From: Mucor racemosus
Lineage: Eukaryota > Mucoromycota > Mucoromycetes > Mucorales > Mucoraceae
Direction: 5' to 3'
DNA length: 64,000 nt
Assembly (NCBI GenBank): GCA_027405735.1
Contig: JAPEHQ010000010.1
Coordinates: forward strand, 1,922,001-1,986,000
Under the pieces are notes generated by a model that worked only from the letters and a program-made list of their open reading frames with translations, was not told where the DNA came from and did no database searches. This document shows, one piece after another, positions 35,056-45,605 of this stretch. The stretch's first letter is position 1. Each line of letters starts with the position of its first letter. The translations under genes and the position numbers were made by a program.

Positions 35056-35249
35056 TTATACTTAAACATACACATATCATTAATCAAGAAATATTACGAT
35101 TAATACATCAAATCAATCAAGCTTTTTTCCTCTTAGGTTTTTAATGCGATTATTCAATTATTTTATATTCAATTATTTTAGTATCATTTCATATTATTCA
35201 ATTATTTTATTTTATATTATTTTATATCATCATTTATATTTTATCAAAC

Positions 35250-35256
35250 GGGGGAA
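35250..35256 (+). other. Polypurine tract
   Basis: GGGGGAA directly before the 3' LTR, the expected plus-strand priming site for reverse transcription. Confidence 0.7.
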
Positions 35257-35358
35257 TGTTGTAACTCAGTCTTTTATATATAATCTCAATTATAATAATA
35301 TTAATAAAATCAGTCTCTTTTCCTCAAACATAATATAGTCCATATTTAGATTATTACA
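35257..35358 (+). repeat. 3' LTR, 102 bp
   Basis: Identical to the 5' LTR and followed by the target duplication CTAT at 35359-35362. Confidence 0.95.
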
Positions 35359-36500
35359 CTATGATAACGGAGTTCCAAATCGATTCATAAAGTCGGTCGA
35401 AAAATGTATCAAAAAGCAAAATCGTTTAATGGCTCGTGAACTACAAAGTAAGTAGACCCAGCGTATTAAATAATTTTTGTACAGTTTTAAATTCTGCATC
35501 CATCTAAATAAAATTTAAAAAAATGTTTCACGTAAAATTTTGTGCAAAATGCAATTGAAATTTTGAAGGCTTTTTGAAGATAAAGAACACTTTTTATAAA
35601 CATATTTTAAATTTAAATAATGGAGATAATGCATAAAAAAACTATCTATTGATCGAGCTATTATTTAAACTTTTAGCTGCATTTTTCGTAGAGAAAACGA
35701 GATTTTTGTTCAAATTTTTTTGAATTTCAGAATTTGGGGGTGAGGGTATACAAGGGAAAAATCGAGGTTAGACATGAGGGTATCTCTTTGCACACATTTT
35801 TGAGGATATCTCCACGAAAAATCAATATTTAGAAAAAAACTAAATTGAGTCCAAGAGAGCTTGACTTTGTTGATGACATGAATGTAAAAAAAATGCTATT
35901 CAATCTAATGAATATTTTGCAATCTACTACAAAACGGTCAAAAAAATGAATAAAAAATAAAAGTGCTCAGAATTTTTTTATACTGAAATATGTTATAAAG
36001 TACGTCAAAAAAAGTAAGTTTCATTATCAAATGTTGTTAACATAACCTAATTTTTTCTAGAGATATGAAGGTTCAAAGTTTTCAATTTTTACCAGTGAAA
36101 TATCTATAAAAATCTGAAACATTAGCACTAAAAAATTAATACCAACTAAAAAAAACAGGATATTTTGGGATACTTATTTTTGTATCAAAGCTGGACATCT
36201 CAGGTATATTAGCGTATAATGTTTTTTTGGTGTTATTTAGTGAAAAAAAAAGTAGGGCAGGAATGAAAAGTGAAATCCAATTTTCAAGGAAAAGCCGCGA
36301 GTTTTACCTGTTTTTGAGTCTTTCGTGAGATATAGAATAAATTTAACAGTATGTAGTATAATACGACTAATTTAAATCTATGTAGCAGTGTCTAAGGTAT
36401 ATACTGAAAAGTGCTTAATATGAGATTGGTTATAGAAAAGAGGGCACGCTCCGATTTTGAAGACTGAAAACTATGAAAATTCAATTTTTGAAAATTCAAA

Positions 36501-36840
36501 TTTTGCTCAACCAGGTGCCTACAAAAAAACAAACAATTTTAACTTATGGAGTGTAGCGCTTTCCGAAAGTATCAGCAGAACAGCAAAAGTAATAAATGTG
36601 GACATTTTAACTTCTCTCGAGCTAGATCTCCAGTAATGAACATAAACATGCAAATGCCAGATTTATGAGCCCCTCCCCCCCCTTTTTTTTTACAATAATT
36701 GATTTCCAAAAGATGTTTATTTACAACAAAAAATCGAAAATGATTACGTGGCATCGATAATAAGCTACTTTATGCCGTAGTATATTTCGGCTTCAATAAT
36801 TTACATGCTGGACAAATGTTTATCGAGTTGTGTTATCGGT
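36501..36840. other. Intergenic, no gene recognised
   Basis: Short gap between the end of repeat A copy 3 and the IF1-like gene; it holds a C7/T9 run near 36672-36689. The last part is the 3' UTR of the IF1-like gene. Confidence 0.4.
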
Positions 36841-37070
36841 TTACTTGCTATCGGACTTGCTGGCTTCCTTCTTGGCTGCGGTGGCAGCGTCCATTGAAGC
36901 TTTCAATGCCTTTAATTGCTCAGCTTCCTACTCGAACCAATCTAATAAGTTTGAAAATGATAAAATATACATTCAACAAATTCTACCTTTTCACGAGCAT
37001 ATTTGTTTTCAGCGGCTTTCTCTCTTGAACCGAATTCTTTTGATCCTGCAGTAGCTCCAGATTGATTCAT
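36841..37070 (-). CDS. Mitochondrial ATPase inhibitor IF1-like small protein
   Basis: Two exons, 37070-36987 and 36927-36841, joined across a 59 bp intron, give 56 residues. The block EFGSREKAAENKYAREKEAEQ followed by LKALKASM fits the inhibitory segment of IF1 (FxxREKAxExxYxRxxExEQLxxLK), which binds the catalytic interface of F1-ATPase and blocks ATP hydrolysis. The tail is Ala/Lys/Ser-rich. Odd point: typical IF1 precursors have a mitochondrial presequence and a longer coiled coil, and neither is seen here. Either an upstream exon has been missed or this is a short IF1 relative. It is divergent from MIX17 across 284 bp, which supports a mitochondrial role. Splice borders are GT-AG (GTAGAA donor). 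It is too short to be noticed without splicing. Confidence 0.72.
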
Positions 37071-37354
37071 TGTAATTTATAAAATAGAAAGTGAAAGAAA
37101 AAGTGTCGGGCAATTCGGGAATTCGTCATGATTTAAATTAAATAAGAACTTGCCAGAATCATAGGTCCAGCCGAAAAAAATCTAGTTGACGCATAACTTG
37201 CCCGTTTTTTCCGAAAGATCCAATCATGAAGAACATTTGCCAATAGTAATTCGTAATTAAACCTCAGTGAGAGTATAAATAGTACGCAAAAATGCAAGAG
37301 ATTTACTACGAATCTTTACCTTTTTCTCTTTCATTAATTACAACTTAAATCAAT
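37071..37354. promoter_or_regulatory. Divergent promoter IF1-like / MIX17
   Basis: 284 bp between two start codons facing away from each other. Two CCAAT motifs lie at 37220-37224 and 37240-37244, exactly 20 bp apart, and TATAAATA is at 37274-37281, 74-81 bp before the MIX17 ATG. CCAAT boxes are the binding sites of the HAP/NF-Y complex, which controls respiratory genes in fungi; use of these sites here is inferred. Confidence 0.6.
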
Positions 37355-37931
37355 ATGGCTCGTTCAAGACAGGTAAAATTAAGATTGTGCATATCGAAAT
37401 GATAAGTTTTAATGTATAATTTAGACTCGTCGTGCTGGACCTACTCAACAATCTCGTAGCGCTCACACCATGCCTCCAAGACAAACACCCCCACCTCAAC
37501 AACAACATGCTCCCGTGCAGCATCAGGCACCTCCTCCAGCTTCTGCCGCACAACCTCGTCAACCTGGTATGTTTGCTCAAAGTAAGTTTTTCCATTTTTG
37601 ATAACAATTGAAACTAAATTAACAATTTTTTTTAGTGGCATCTACTGCAGCTGGTGTCGCTGTTGGTTCTGCTGTAGGACACACTATGGCCAATGGTGTT
37701 TCATCCATGTTTGGTGGTGGTAGAGAATCTCAACCCCAAGAACAACCCCAAGAACAGTATCAACAATCCTACCAACAACCTATGGCTGCACAAAATCAAA
37801 ATGGTGCATCTTGTGAAGCAGATGCCAAGGCATTTACACAGTGTCTTGAAGCTACAAATAATGACATGTCTGCCTGTAAATGGTATTTAGATGCATTAAA
37901 ACAATGCCAACAAATGGCTTCTCAATATTAA
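37355..37931 (+). CDS. MIX17: Twin CX9C CHCH protein MIX17 (CHCHD2/CHCHD10 family)
   Basis: Three exons, 37355-37372, 37425-37581 and 37636-37931, with introns of 52 and 54 bp, give 156 residues. It starts MARSRQTRRAGP, a basic mitochondrial-type N-terminus, then a Pro/Gln-rich linker. Next comes the family's most conserved hydrophobic stretch (GMFAQMASTAAGVAVGSAVG, continuing HTM), then another Gln-rich linker. The C-terminal CHCH domain has two CX9C motifs: C-EADAKAFTQ-C and C-KWYLDALKQ-C. These proteins are imported by Mia40 into the intermembrane space and affect cristae organisation and respiratory chain function; human homologues are linked to neurodegeneration. AATAAA is at 37939-37944. 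The 3' end converges with VMA5 (64 bp between stops). Confidence 0.95.
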
Positions 37932-37995
37932 ATTTTATAATAAAATGCAATTATTTATTTCTTGATATTGATGGGATATTTTTTATTAAACTTTT

Positions 37996-39440
37996 TTATC
38001 TACGTTCATACTCAAAATCAAGTTCAAATTGAACATAAGGTCGGTAACTACTATCATTAACAGATTGTAAGTCATGATCCAAAAGCTCATCTTGGTTATC
38101 ATTCTTGATAGCTTGACCATGAACACCACCTAAACGACCATATTGAGCAACTAAAGTCTCATCAATCTTCTTTTCAAATTTAGGCTTTGGTGAAATAGTA
38201 ACTGAAGAGAAATCAGGAGGCAAACCATAACGAAGGACTGATTCAACAAAAACTCGAAGAGCTTTGAGATGCAACCAAGAAGCGAAAGTTTCACCAAAGT
38301 TTGTCTTTGTTAAACGTAACAATTCAGCTTGTTGCTCACGTTCAGTAGCAGATACTTCCTCTAATTCACGTTGTTGAGTTTGCAAAGCATCTTCATCATA
38401 GGTGAAATCGCGAGGAATGAATCTTTCTTCTCTTGCCTTGTGACTAAATTCATCAATAGTTCTCTTGAAGACTGTAACAGTGAATAATCCAAACTCTTCA
38501 TCTTCAGCAATTTTGCTATTATTGATATAAATAAATGAAATAATAAAATAAAAAGTACAACTTACACTGAAGAACGAGGAACAACCATATCTGTTAAAGT
38601 TTCATATCTGTTATTCCATTGCTTGAAGAGTGTTTTGGGAACAGCAACAATCAAAGTAGTCAAGAATTCTGAATTCAAAACGCAATGTTGCTTCTTGACA
38701 ATACCATTCAAGTTACGAACAGATAAATTACCCCTAGAATTCAAAGTGTTAATAAAGACAAGAGACAAAGATCAAGATGACACTTTACGTTTGTTTACGC
38801 TGTAATGTTTGAAGTGCATTCTTATTCTGGGTATACAAATTCATTTTGTTCTTCATAACATTATCAATAGCTGTAACTTCCTAAATTTTGTGTAAAAAAG
38901 GGGGTTATTGTTTAACGGGTTTTTGTTTGATGTTTCATAATTTTTATAATAAAATACCTGACTCAACGTAGCAGTAGTTTCTTGTAAAGATTTATCTGTA
39001 CGATATTTCATGGTATTCCATTGGAAAGTTGAAATATATTGATCAATAGGCTCTACGTTATTAGGTTATTTAACGCGTTTTTACATATAGAACAAAGTAT
39101 ATATATATTTACTATCATTAACCAATAATTGGTCTTGCAAATTAGCTTGTTGGCCTCGTAATAAATTATTCAACATGTCGGCCAACTTATTAACAGATTG
39201 CTCAAATACAGTATCGTATTTAACAAGATCATCTGATAAAACTACCAAAGCATCTAAAGTACCAATCTAAAATTTCGTTAAATATCTACTCTGCAAAAGC
39301 GAAAAGACAAAAATTCCAACCTTAAAATCAGGAATATTCAATTTGTAAACTTGAGCAAATTCGGTCAACTTTCCCTTGATATTCAAATAGGTATTTTGCT
39401 TATCTCCTAAAGCAGGAACCGAGATAAAAGTATACTTCAT
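37996..39440 (-). CDS. VMA5: V-type H+-ATPase subunit C
   Basis: Six exons on the minus strand: 39440-39321, 39266-39113, 39052-38958, 38880-38789, 38733-38566 and 38515-37996. Introns are 54, 60, 77, 55 and 50 bp, and the product is 382 residues (yeast Vma5 is 392). The family start is seen (KYTFISVPALGDKQNTYLNI), as are the coiled foot helices (LLRGQQANLQDQLLVND, VMKNKMNLYTQNKNALQTLQ). The C-terminal head includes AEDEEFGLFTVTVFKR, LKALRVFVESVLRYGLPPDF and the end FELDFEYE. Subunit C bridges the V1 stator stalks to Vo at the vacuolar membrane and leaves during reversible disassembly. All junctions preserve frame and GT-AG. Exon 3 could use a nearby AG but only the chosen one keeps PIDQYISTFQW in frame. 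Confidence 0.96.
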
Positions 39441-40352
39441 TTTCTTTTTGCAAGTAGATTTAAAAAGAGTGAGAAAAGAGAAAAAGATAGCGAAACAAAC
39501 AAACGGTGTGTATATCAAATCTGAGTGAATGAGCGTCGTGCCCGAACTAGAAACAGCTCATCATCATCATCATCAGAAAATCGTTGTCGGACAGTCAAAT
39601 GAATCCTAAACATGTATCATGGATCTTGGTGGTTTGATGCTTTGACGTTTGTAAAATCATGCTTTTATTCATTACTTGACATTCAGGAACACCATAGAAA
39701 CCAGGTACATTCATAGCAATGCATGTGGTTTTTGGCATCGGACCTTAATATCCATAGTAACCATCAATATATTGAGATTAGAAACTAAATAATTGACATT
39801 CGCCTGAGATTTCTCGGTATTTTCTGGTTTGATGAAATGAATTAAAGGTCTACTGAACTTTTTGAAACAGGACAGCTATCCTGTGAATCTATTCTTGGAT
39901 ATTCAGCCAAATTATATAATTGTTTAGGACTATTACTACATCATTAATGCATTTCGACCTTAAAGATGAAACATCAGAGAAAAACTGATCCAAATTGTAG
40001 ATTATCGAAATAAGCCATGGGTCACTGAACCGTTCAACCATTTGCACCATGTTTAGATCAGTTTACATTTGCATTCGAACAAGCATAACAGTGACTATAT
40101 TTTACAAAAGTTTACATTATCGAAATTTGGATTCCATATTGGGTAATATGTTTACGCTTTCTTTTTGAAGCGATAAAAAGCAAGCAAAGTAGGCCGCAGG
40201 GTCGTACTAGAGCGTAATTGAAGTGTTGTATAATTATTCCCTGTTTTGGCAAGATACATACAATCATTTTCTCTTTTATCATCATTTATTTTTGGTTATT
40301 TATTCATTTTGCTTTTTTTTTCATTATTTCTCAAAAAAAAAAAAAAAATTTC
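39441..40352. other. Divergent intergenic region, no gene recognised
   Basis: About 0.9 kb between VMA5 and the CH-kinase gene. Mixed AT-rich sequence, with A16 at 40333-40348 right before the CH-kinase ATG. No repeat partner elsewhere in the window. Confidence 0.5.
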
Positions 40353-43211
40353 ATGGCAGCCATTTATAACAGTAATTCATCATCCCCAACGCCAGTTTTT
40401 CAACAAAAGCCAGAAGAGGTAGCCAAGCAATTTTTGATTGAAACACTTGATGGAAAAGAATTACCTAATGGATCTCTTCAAGATATACTGAAAGACGGTA
40501 TATTATTATGCGAGTATGTGAATAATGTAATTGTGAATTTTAGAAACAGCCAATTTAATATTGCATTTAGATTGATTAAACGATTTTCACCAAATGAATG
40601 TATTATTAAAAACGAAGGCGGTACTATTTTTGCATATGTAAGGTTCAATTGTATACAATTACATTTTTTTTGACTAATTTTATGTGTAAATAAAGCAAGA
40701 TAACATTGGGCAATTTCTTCGTGTAGCAGAAAGTGTACGTAAAAATAAAGCCATAAAAAATGTTTCCAAACTTACTTATTTGTCAATATAGCTTCATATA
40801 CCCCAATCTGATCTATTCCAAACCGTAGATTTGTTAGAAGGAAAAAGAATGCAGAGCGTTATTTCCTGCCTTCTTGCAATTAAGCGTATCATGTGCGAAA
40901 GAAAAGTTATACCCACTAAATCTACATCAGAATTTCTTACAATTGGTAAGAAGAGCGGTAACCGTAGTTCCCAATTACTTGCAGCTGCATCACCTCCAAT
41001 AGCTGTTACATGTAGCAATAATGCATATAATGTGTTACAGAACAATAAATATGGTAACTCTAGTAGGCCCACTCATTATAAACGCTTCTCAAATTCATCG
41101 TTTACTGATGAAAAAAAGCTGCCTTCACCACCTATCACCCCTCCAAGCACAAATACCGCAACAACAGCAGCACAACAATACCTGCTACATACAAAGACAA
41201 AGAGTGCAAGTGCACCTTACATTCCAAACTGTAAAAAAAATAATAAAAAGATGAACTCTGAATGGCCCAAAAGATCACCAAATGTTCGACGAAGCCTAGA
41301 ATTCACTGGAGATGTAAAAAAGGAACTGCAACAGAAAAGCAGCAATGGTGGAGGAAAAGGAGGCTATGTCAAGTCTCAGGTACATATGATTACTACAAAT
41401 AACCATTTAACAGCGTTAGAACCAAGTACGGTTAAAGTAAAACGACACTCTGCTTCAGGTCATTCCAATGACATGAATACGGAAAGAGTTAATTCTGGTG
41501 CGTCTAATGCTACAAGCAATAAAATGCCTATGCCAAAGCCTTCCAAATCAACGCCTTTAGTAGAAGCTACTAATGTCACTGTTACAGCCAAGACCACAGC
41601 TACTGAGAAAAAGAATACGTCTGATAACAAAATGAAGTATTATACAGATTATACCAACAGAAAAGCTTCCCTTAAAAAGATGGGCTCTTGTGCTCTCACT
41701 GTTGAAAGTGATGATGGAACGTCTGCAGTTTATGTAGGTCTTTGACACTATTACAAAGAGAAATATCAAACTAACTCTATTGGTTTTAATAGGCTCTGGG
41801 TAAAAGCATTGGTAAAGGACAGTTTGGAGAAGTATTTGGTGGTCTTAACATGGATACTGGAGAGTATGTGGCTATAAAAAGAATCAAAAGAAACCAAATG
41901 GAATGTGATGATATGGTAAGATTGCTGCTCTATAATTTAGTAATTATATTAAAAGTGTTTCAATAGAACGAAGTAGGTGTCTTGAAACATCTCAACAGCG
42001 AACATATTGTAAGATATAAAGGGTTTTCCAAAGATAAAGAATATCTAAACATAATTTTAGAGTAAGTTGTGCATATTTACTATGATATGATTTCTTGCCA
42101 ACATATTGTATAGATATGTAGAAATGGGATCCCTCCATAACAATATAAAAGCATTTGGGAAGTTTCCCGAGAACCTAGCTGCTTCATATACATACAAAAT
42201 CTTATCAGGGCTTCGTTATCTTCATTCTCAAGATGTTATTCATTGTGATTTAAAAGCTGCAAATATCTTAATCACAAAAACTGGTGGTCTTAAACTGACT
42301 GATTTTGGTGTTTCTTTGAGCTTAAAGATGAAAGATGATGAAAATACAGGCGAACCTGCAGGAACACCTAATTGGATGGCGCCTGAAGTGATTAAATTTG
42401 CAGGCGCATCTGCCAAATCAGATATTTGGTCCTTAGGATGTACTATTGTAGAAATGCTAACAGGTAAACCACCTTATGCAGGCATTCCTTCATTTGCAGC
42501 ACTCTATCGTATTGTGGAAGACGATGAGCCACCTATTCCAAAGAATATTGCTTTGTCTGATGAAGCAAGAGAATTTTTGTTAGCATGTTTTAAAAAGAAT
42601 CCAGAAGACAGACCAAGTGCATATGATCTTATGAAAATGAAATGGATGGAGGCATATTTTGATCAAGACCCATCTTTTTTATCTCTACCAAAAGAAAAGC
42701 ACACAATGAAAAAGAGTAAAAGTGAAACGTTTCTGGAGCTTGGGAACAGTAGTGATTTCTTGACTCATCAATTCGTTGATTACCAAACATATCAAAAAGG
42801 AGAAAAGTGCTATGGTTGCAGTATTCAAATGAAACGATTATGGGTCAAAAGCTGTCAAGGTGAGTTAATTTTCGATTGTAGATGTTTATAGCATTTTCAC
42901 TAAAACATACACAAACAGACTGCCATTTGAATTTTCATCCCCATTGCATAAATAAAGCACCACTCTGTACCAAAGGTTATCATATCAATTCCACATTTAT
43001 CAAATCTACAGTAAATGAAAAGAAGAAATATACACCATTGGGTCCATTAAACAGCAACTTTAAAAAGGCATACCTTCCTGTTATAAATCAGCAACAGTTA
43101 CATTCTGACAGCAATAATCCTCGACATTACCATCAGTATAAATCCGAAGGATATGCTACAAGTAAAAATGATACAAATAGAAGAAACTTGGCTTCTTCTA
43201 TTATGACCTGA
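40353..43211 (+). CDS. Protein kinase with N-terminal calponin-homology and C-terminal C1 domains
   Basis: Eight exons (40353-40513, 40571-40637, 40696-40734, 40792-41733, 41793-41915, 41967-42061, 42114-42859, 42919-43211) give 821 residues. CH domain, about 22-125: LPNGSLQDILKDGILLCELI, FLRVAESLHIPQSDLFQTVD and GKRMQSVISCLLAIKR. The linker (130-400) is Ser/Thr/Lys-rich and disordered. STE/Cdc7-SepH-like kinase, about 404-660: GKGQFGEV, K432, DLKAANIL with D521, DFG 539-541, GTPNWMAPE. The HRD arginine is replaced by cysteine (HCD). The C1-type zinc domain has H694, C708, C711, C723, C726, H731, C734 and C741. Cdc7/SepH-like kinases act in septation and MAPK-type cascades, CH domains bind actin, and C1 domains bind diacylglycerol or Ras-like proteins. 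A membrane-cytoskeleton signalling role is inference. Intron 1 has a second in-frame acceptor at 40543 that would add 9 residues. Confidence 0.9.
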
Positions 43212-43682
43212 TTAGAATATACCTATTTATAAATATACAGGGAATCGCATCATATTCCAAACTATATACACACATATTATCATTACTTTTGTAAATAAAG
43301 ATTTGATTTTGTCTCACTCGGTGACACAGAAAGCAGAAAAATGTGCTCTTTTTTGACAAAAAATAAATAAACTACATAATTAAAAAAATACAAACAGAAA
43401 GAACAACATCTGATGATTAAGCCCTGTTAAAACATGATGGATAGATTTTGCTTTCTTGGTATCTGAAAAATATTTGAAATACGAATGGTGTTTCATTTTT
43501 TTCAATACTTTTATGCCATTAATTATCTATCTAGCCAAAGCATTTTCAAAACTGTATTACAAGGCATGAGATAATATGATAAATTAAATAGTCGGCTTTG
43601 ACGACCGGATTTAACGCAATTAAGCTATTTTAAACAAGCTGCAAACTCATGATTTATTGATATAGTCATCTACTAAAATCCA
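43212..43682. other. Convergent 3' region, no gene recognised
   Basis: About 470 bp between the stops of the CH-kinase and the Ral gene. AATAAA for the plus-strand gene is at 43294-43299. Nothing else is recognised. Confidence 0.5.
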
Positions 43683-44465
43683 CTACAAAATCATACATGA
43701 ACTCTTTTTTGATTTTGCTTCTTCACGGTATAAAGTTTCTTTTCTTTTTGCAATTAATCTCATTAAAGTACAATAAGCTTCTTCAACATTTTGTCTGGTT
43801 TTAGCAGATGTCTCGATGTATGGGCAACCCCAACTTTGAGCTATTTGCTGAGGTTCATTAGAATCAACTACACGAAGATGAGCTAAATCAACTTTGTTTC
43901 CAACCAGAACAAACGGAATCTGTACATTTATATGCATATTAAATTAGAATATAATTATAGCATGATTTAATTTTAAATCTTACAGATTCATCATCCAATA
44001 CGCGCAAGATTTGATCTCTAAATTCTTGTGTGTGATCTAAAGATTCTTGTTCACATACAGAGAAAACACATAAAAAGCCTTCTCCTGAGCGATAGTAATT
44101 ATCTCGAATCTATGTTATCAAGTAGCCAATGAGTGATAAAATACACATAAATAGCAGATAAACTTACAGCGGCATATTCTTCTTGTCCTGCTGTATCCAA
44201 AATGTCAATTTGACAATCGATTCCGTCCAATATGATCTTTTTTCGATATGCTTTTCTTTATGATTAAATAAGTATGTACAATCTCATTTATTTGGTTTTA
44301 CCCTAAAAGAAACAACTTACAGTCAGCCTTTGTAGGATCATATTCTTCGACAAAGTCTCCATACATGTATTGAAGAGTCAAAGCGGATTTCCCAACGCCA
44401 CCTGATCCTACCATAATCACTTTATGAAGAGGAACATTGTTTACTTTAGTCGCACGTTTTGGCAT
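43683..44465 (-). CDS. Ral-type small GTPase
   Basis: Four exons, 44465-44321, 44250-44168, 44109-43984 and 43919-43683, with introns of 70, 58 and 64 bp, give 196 residues. G1 GSGGVGKS (20-27). Effector region [14 protein letters not shown], where PTKADSYRKK is characteristic of Ral rather than Ras (PTIEDSYRKQ) or Rap. G3 [29 protein letters not shown] is also Ral-like. G4 GNKVDL and G5 ETSAK. A lysine-rich tail is followed by CMIL, a CaaX box ending in Leu, which predicts geranylgeranylation and plasma-membrane anchoring. Animal Ral binds the exocyst subunits Sec5 and Exo84. An alternative upstream ATG at 44585 would add a hydrophobic extension; I reject it because the MPKRATK start fits the family. 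There is no substitution at the G12, G13 or Q61 equivalents. Confidence 0.94.
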
Positions 44466-45536
44466 TTGAATATTTGGTTTCAAGTAGCAAAAGAATGGAA
44501 TAAAAAGGAAAAAGAATGAAATAGGAGTAATTTTGATGAATAAATGTGTGTTGAAGTGTGTGTACATAATGATGGGTGACGACATGAGTTTGTTGTGCGT
44601 TTAGCATGCACACAATAAACATTTATCATCATAATCTCGTTACTATCTTGCAAGATAATAGTTATTTTAATATCTGTACAAGTAATTATGTTGAATTGAA
44701 TAGCTTCTGTTAAATTGATGATTTGTAAGATGCTTTAAAAAGCAGGAGAGTATCTCTACGGTTTTCTAATGTTTATAAAACTATTTGAAAAAGTCATACA
44801 TCTATGATATATGTAGAGATATTTGAAGGCTTTTACCAAGATATATCAATATAATTTTAGCTATGCTCTTACTGACAATTGAACTATTGCAAGGCGTTTG
44901 TAGATCTCTAAATGCTTAACAAAATTTTCAAAGACTCCCGTGTTTCAGACTATCATTTCCTGTTTCTACCACTGATACAAACATTTTAATCTGAGAAGAA
45001 GCATTATAAGCACTGAGGATCGTTCCATGATCGTAAAAGAGAAGCATTTTACCCCCTTTTTTCTTATTTACAAGACCATAATAATAATGTACAGAAAAGA
45101 TAACTATCAGTGCTTAAATCAAGTTTTACATTGGGAATTATGCTTAAGACGTTTATCGATGAGGATACCCAAAAGATAACAACAATCCTTTATATCATCA
45201 TGCTTTCAGTGAGATGATGGATTCCTTGCATCATTTGGTGCTGTGTTTATGGTAGCCCTTTGACTTTTTCACGGTGCCAACATGTCTCAGTCTTAATCTT
45301 CATTCAATAATGGGCAAGCATTATTAGTTTTTACTGCAATGTATATAATTCACTTTCTTAAAGCGAAAATATTGTTGAACCAATACTCAAAATTGGCATA
45401 GCCCAAGCATTTATTTTGTCAAAGTTTTTATGATTTGAGCTTGTCAAATGGTTGAAAAACTGGGATGATTTTTGGCATTAAATTATGCTGCAAATGCAAG
45501 TTTCACTTTTCTTGGTTTACATGTCCGATTTGTATG
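44466..45536. other. Divergent intergenic region, no gene recognised
   Basis: About 1.1 kb between the Ral gene and the GPI-protein gene. Ordinary AT-rich sequence, no repeats shared with the rest of the window. Confidence 0.5.
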
Positions 45537-45543
45537 TATAAAT
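45537..45543 (+). promoter_or_regulatory. TATA box of the GPI-protein gene
   Basis: TATAAAT 63-69 bp upstream of the ATG at 45606. Confidence 0.5.
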
Positions 45544-45605
45544 GCCTGATTTCTTTCATCAAGATTATCCAAATCTTATTCTATTTCATAATCAATTATC
45601 AAAAA

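Larger units (their letters stand above)
30311..35358 (+). mobile_element. Complete Ty3/Gypsy LTR retrotransposon, 5,048 bp
   Basis: Two identical 102 bp LTRs (TGTTGTAACT...GATTATTACA) bound the element. A 4 bp target duplication CTAT is seen at 30307-30310 and 35359-35362, confirmed by the uninterrupted copy of the target in repeat A copy 2. A primer-binding site TGGTGAGGCTACC abuts the 5' LTR and GGGGGAA abuts the 3' LTR. One open frame of 1,370 codons encodes fused Gag-Pol in the order protease, reverse transcriptase, RNase H, integrase, which is the Ty3/Gypsy order. Identical LTRs and an unbroken frame indicate recent insertion and a possibly active element. The LTRs are very short for an autonomous Gypsy element. 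About 620 bp of non-coding DNA follows the stop, including a hairpin array. Confidence 0.95.
30204..36500 (-). repeat. Repeat A, copy 3 (inverted), split by a Gypsy element
   Basis: 30204-30310 matches the inner end of copy 2 (TTTTTTGTTTCAGCAAAAAATATTG). The match resumes at 35359 with CTATGATAACGGAG, where copy 2 has CTATGATAACTGAG, and continues to about 36500. The break is filled exactly by the retrotransposon at 30311-35358, with CTAT on both sides. Confidence 0.85.

Noticed and set aside
44466..44585. Upstream ATG extending the Ral GTPase by 40 residues
   Set aside because: The extension is a run of Phe, Ile and His unlike any Ral N-terminus, and the ATG at 44465 fits the family and a normal leader.
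45465..45605. Upstream in-frame extension of the GPI protein
   Set aside because: It would place residues before a clear signal peptide starting at 45606 and it spans the TATA box.
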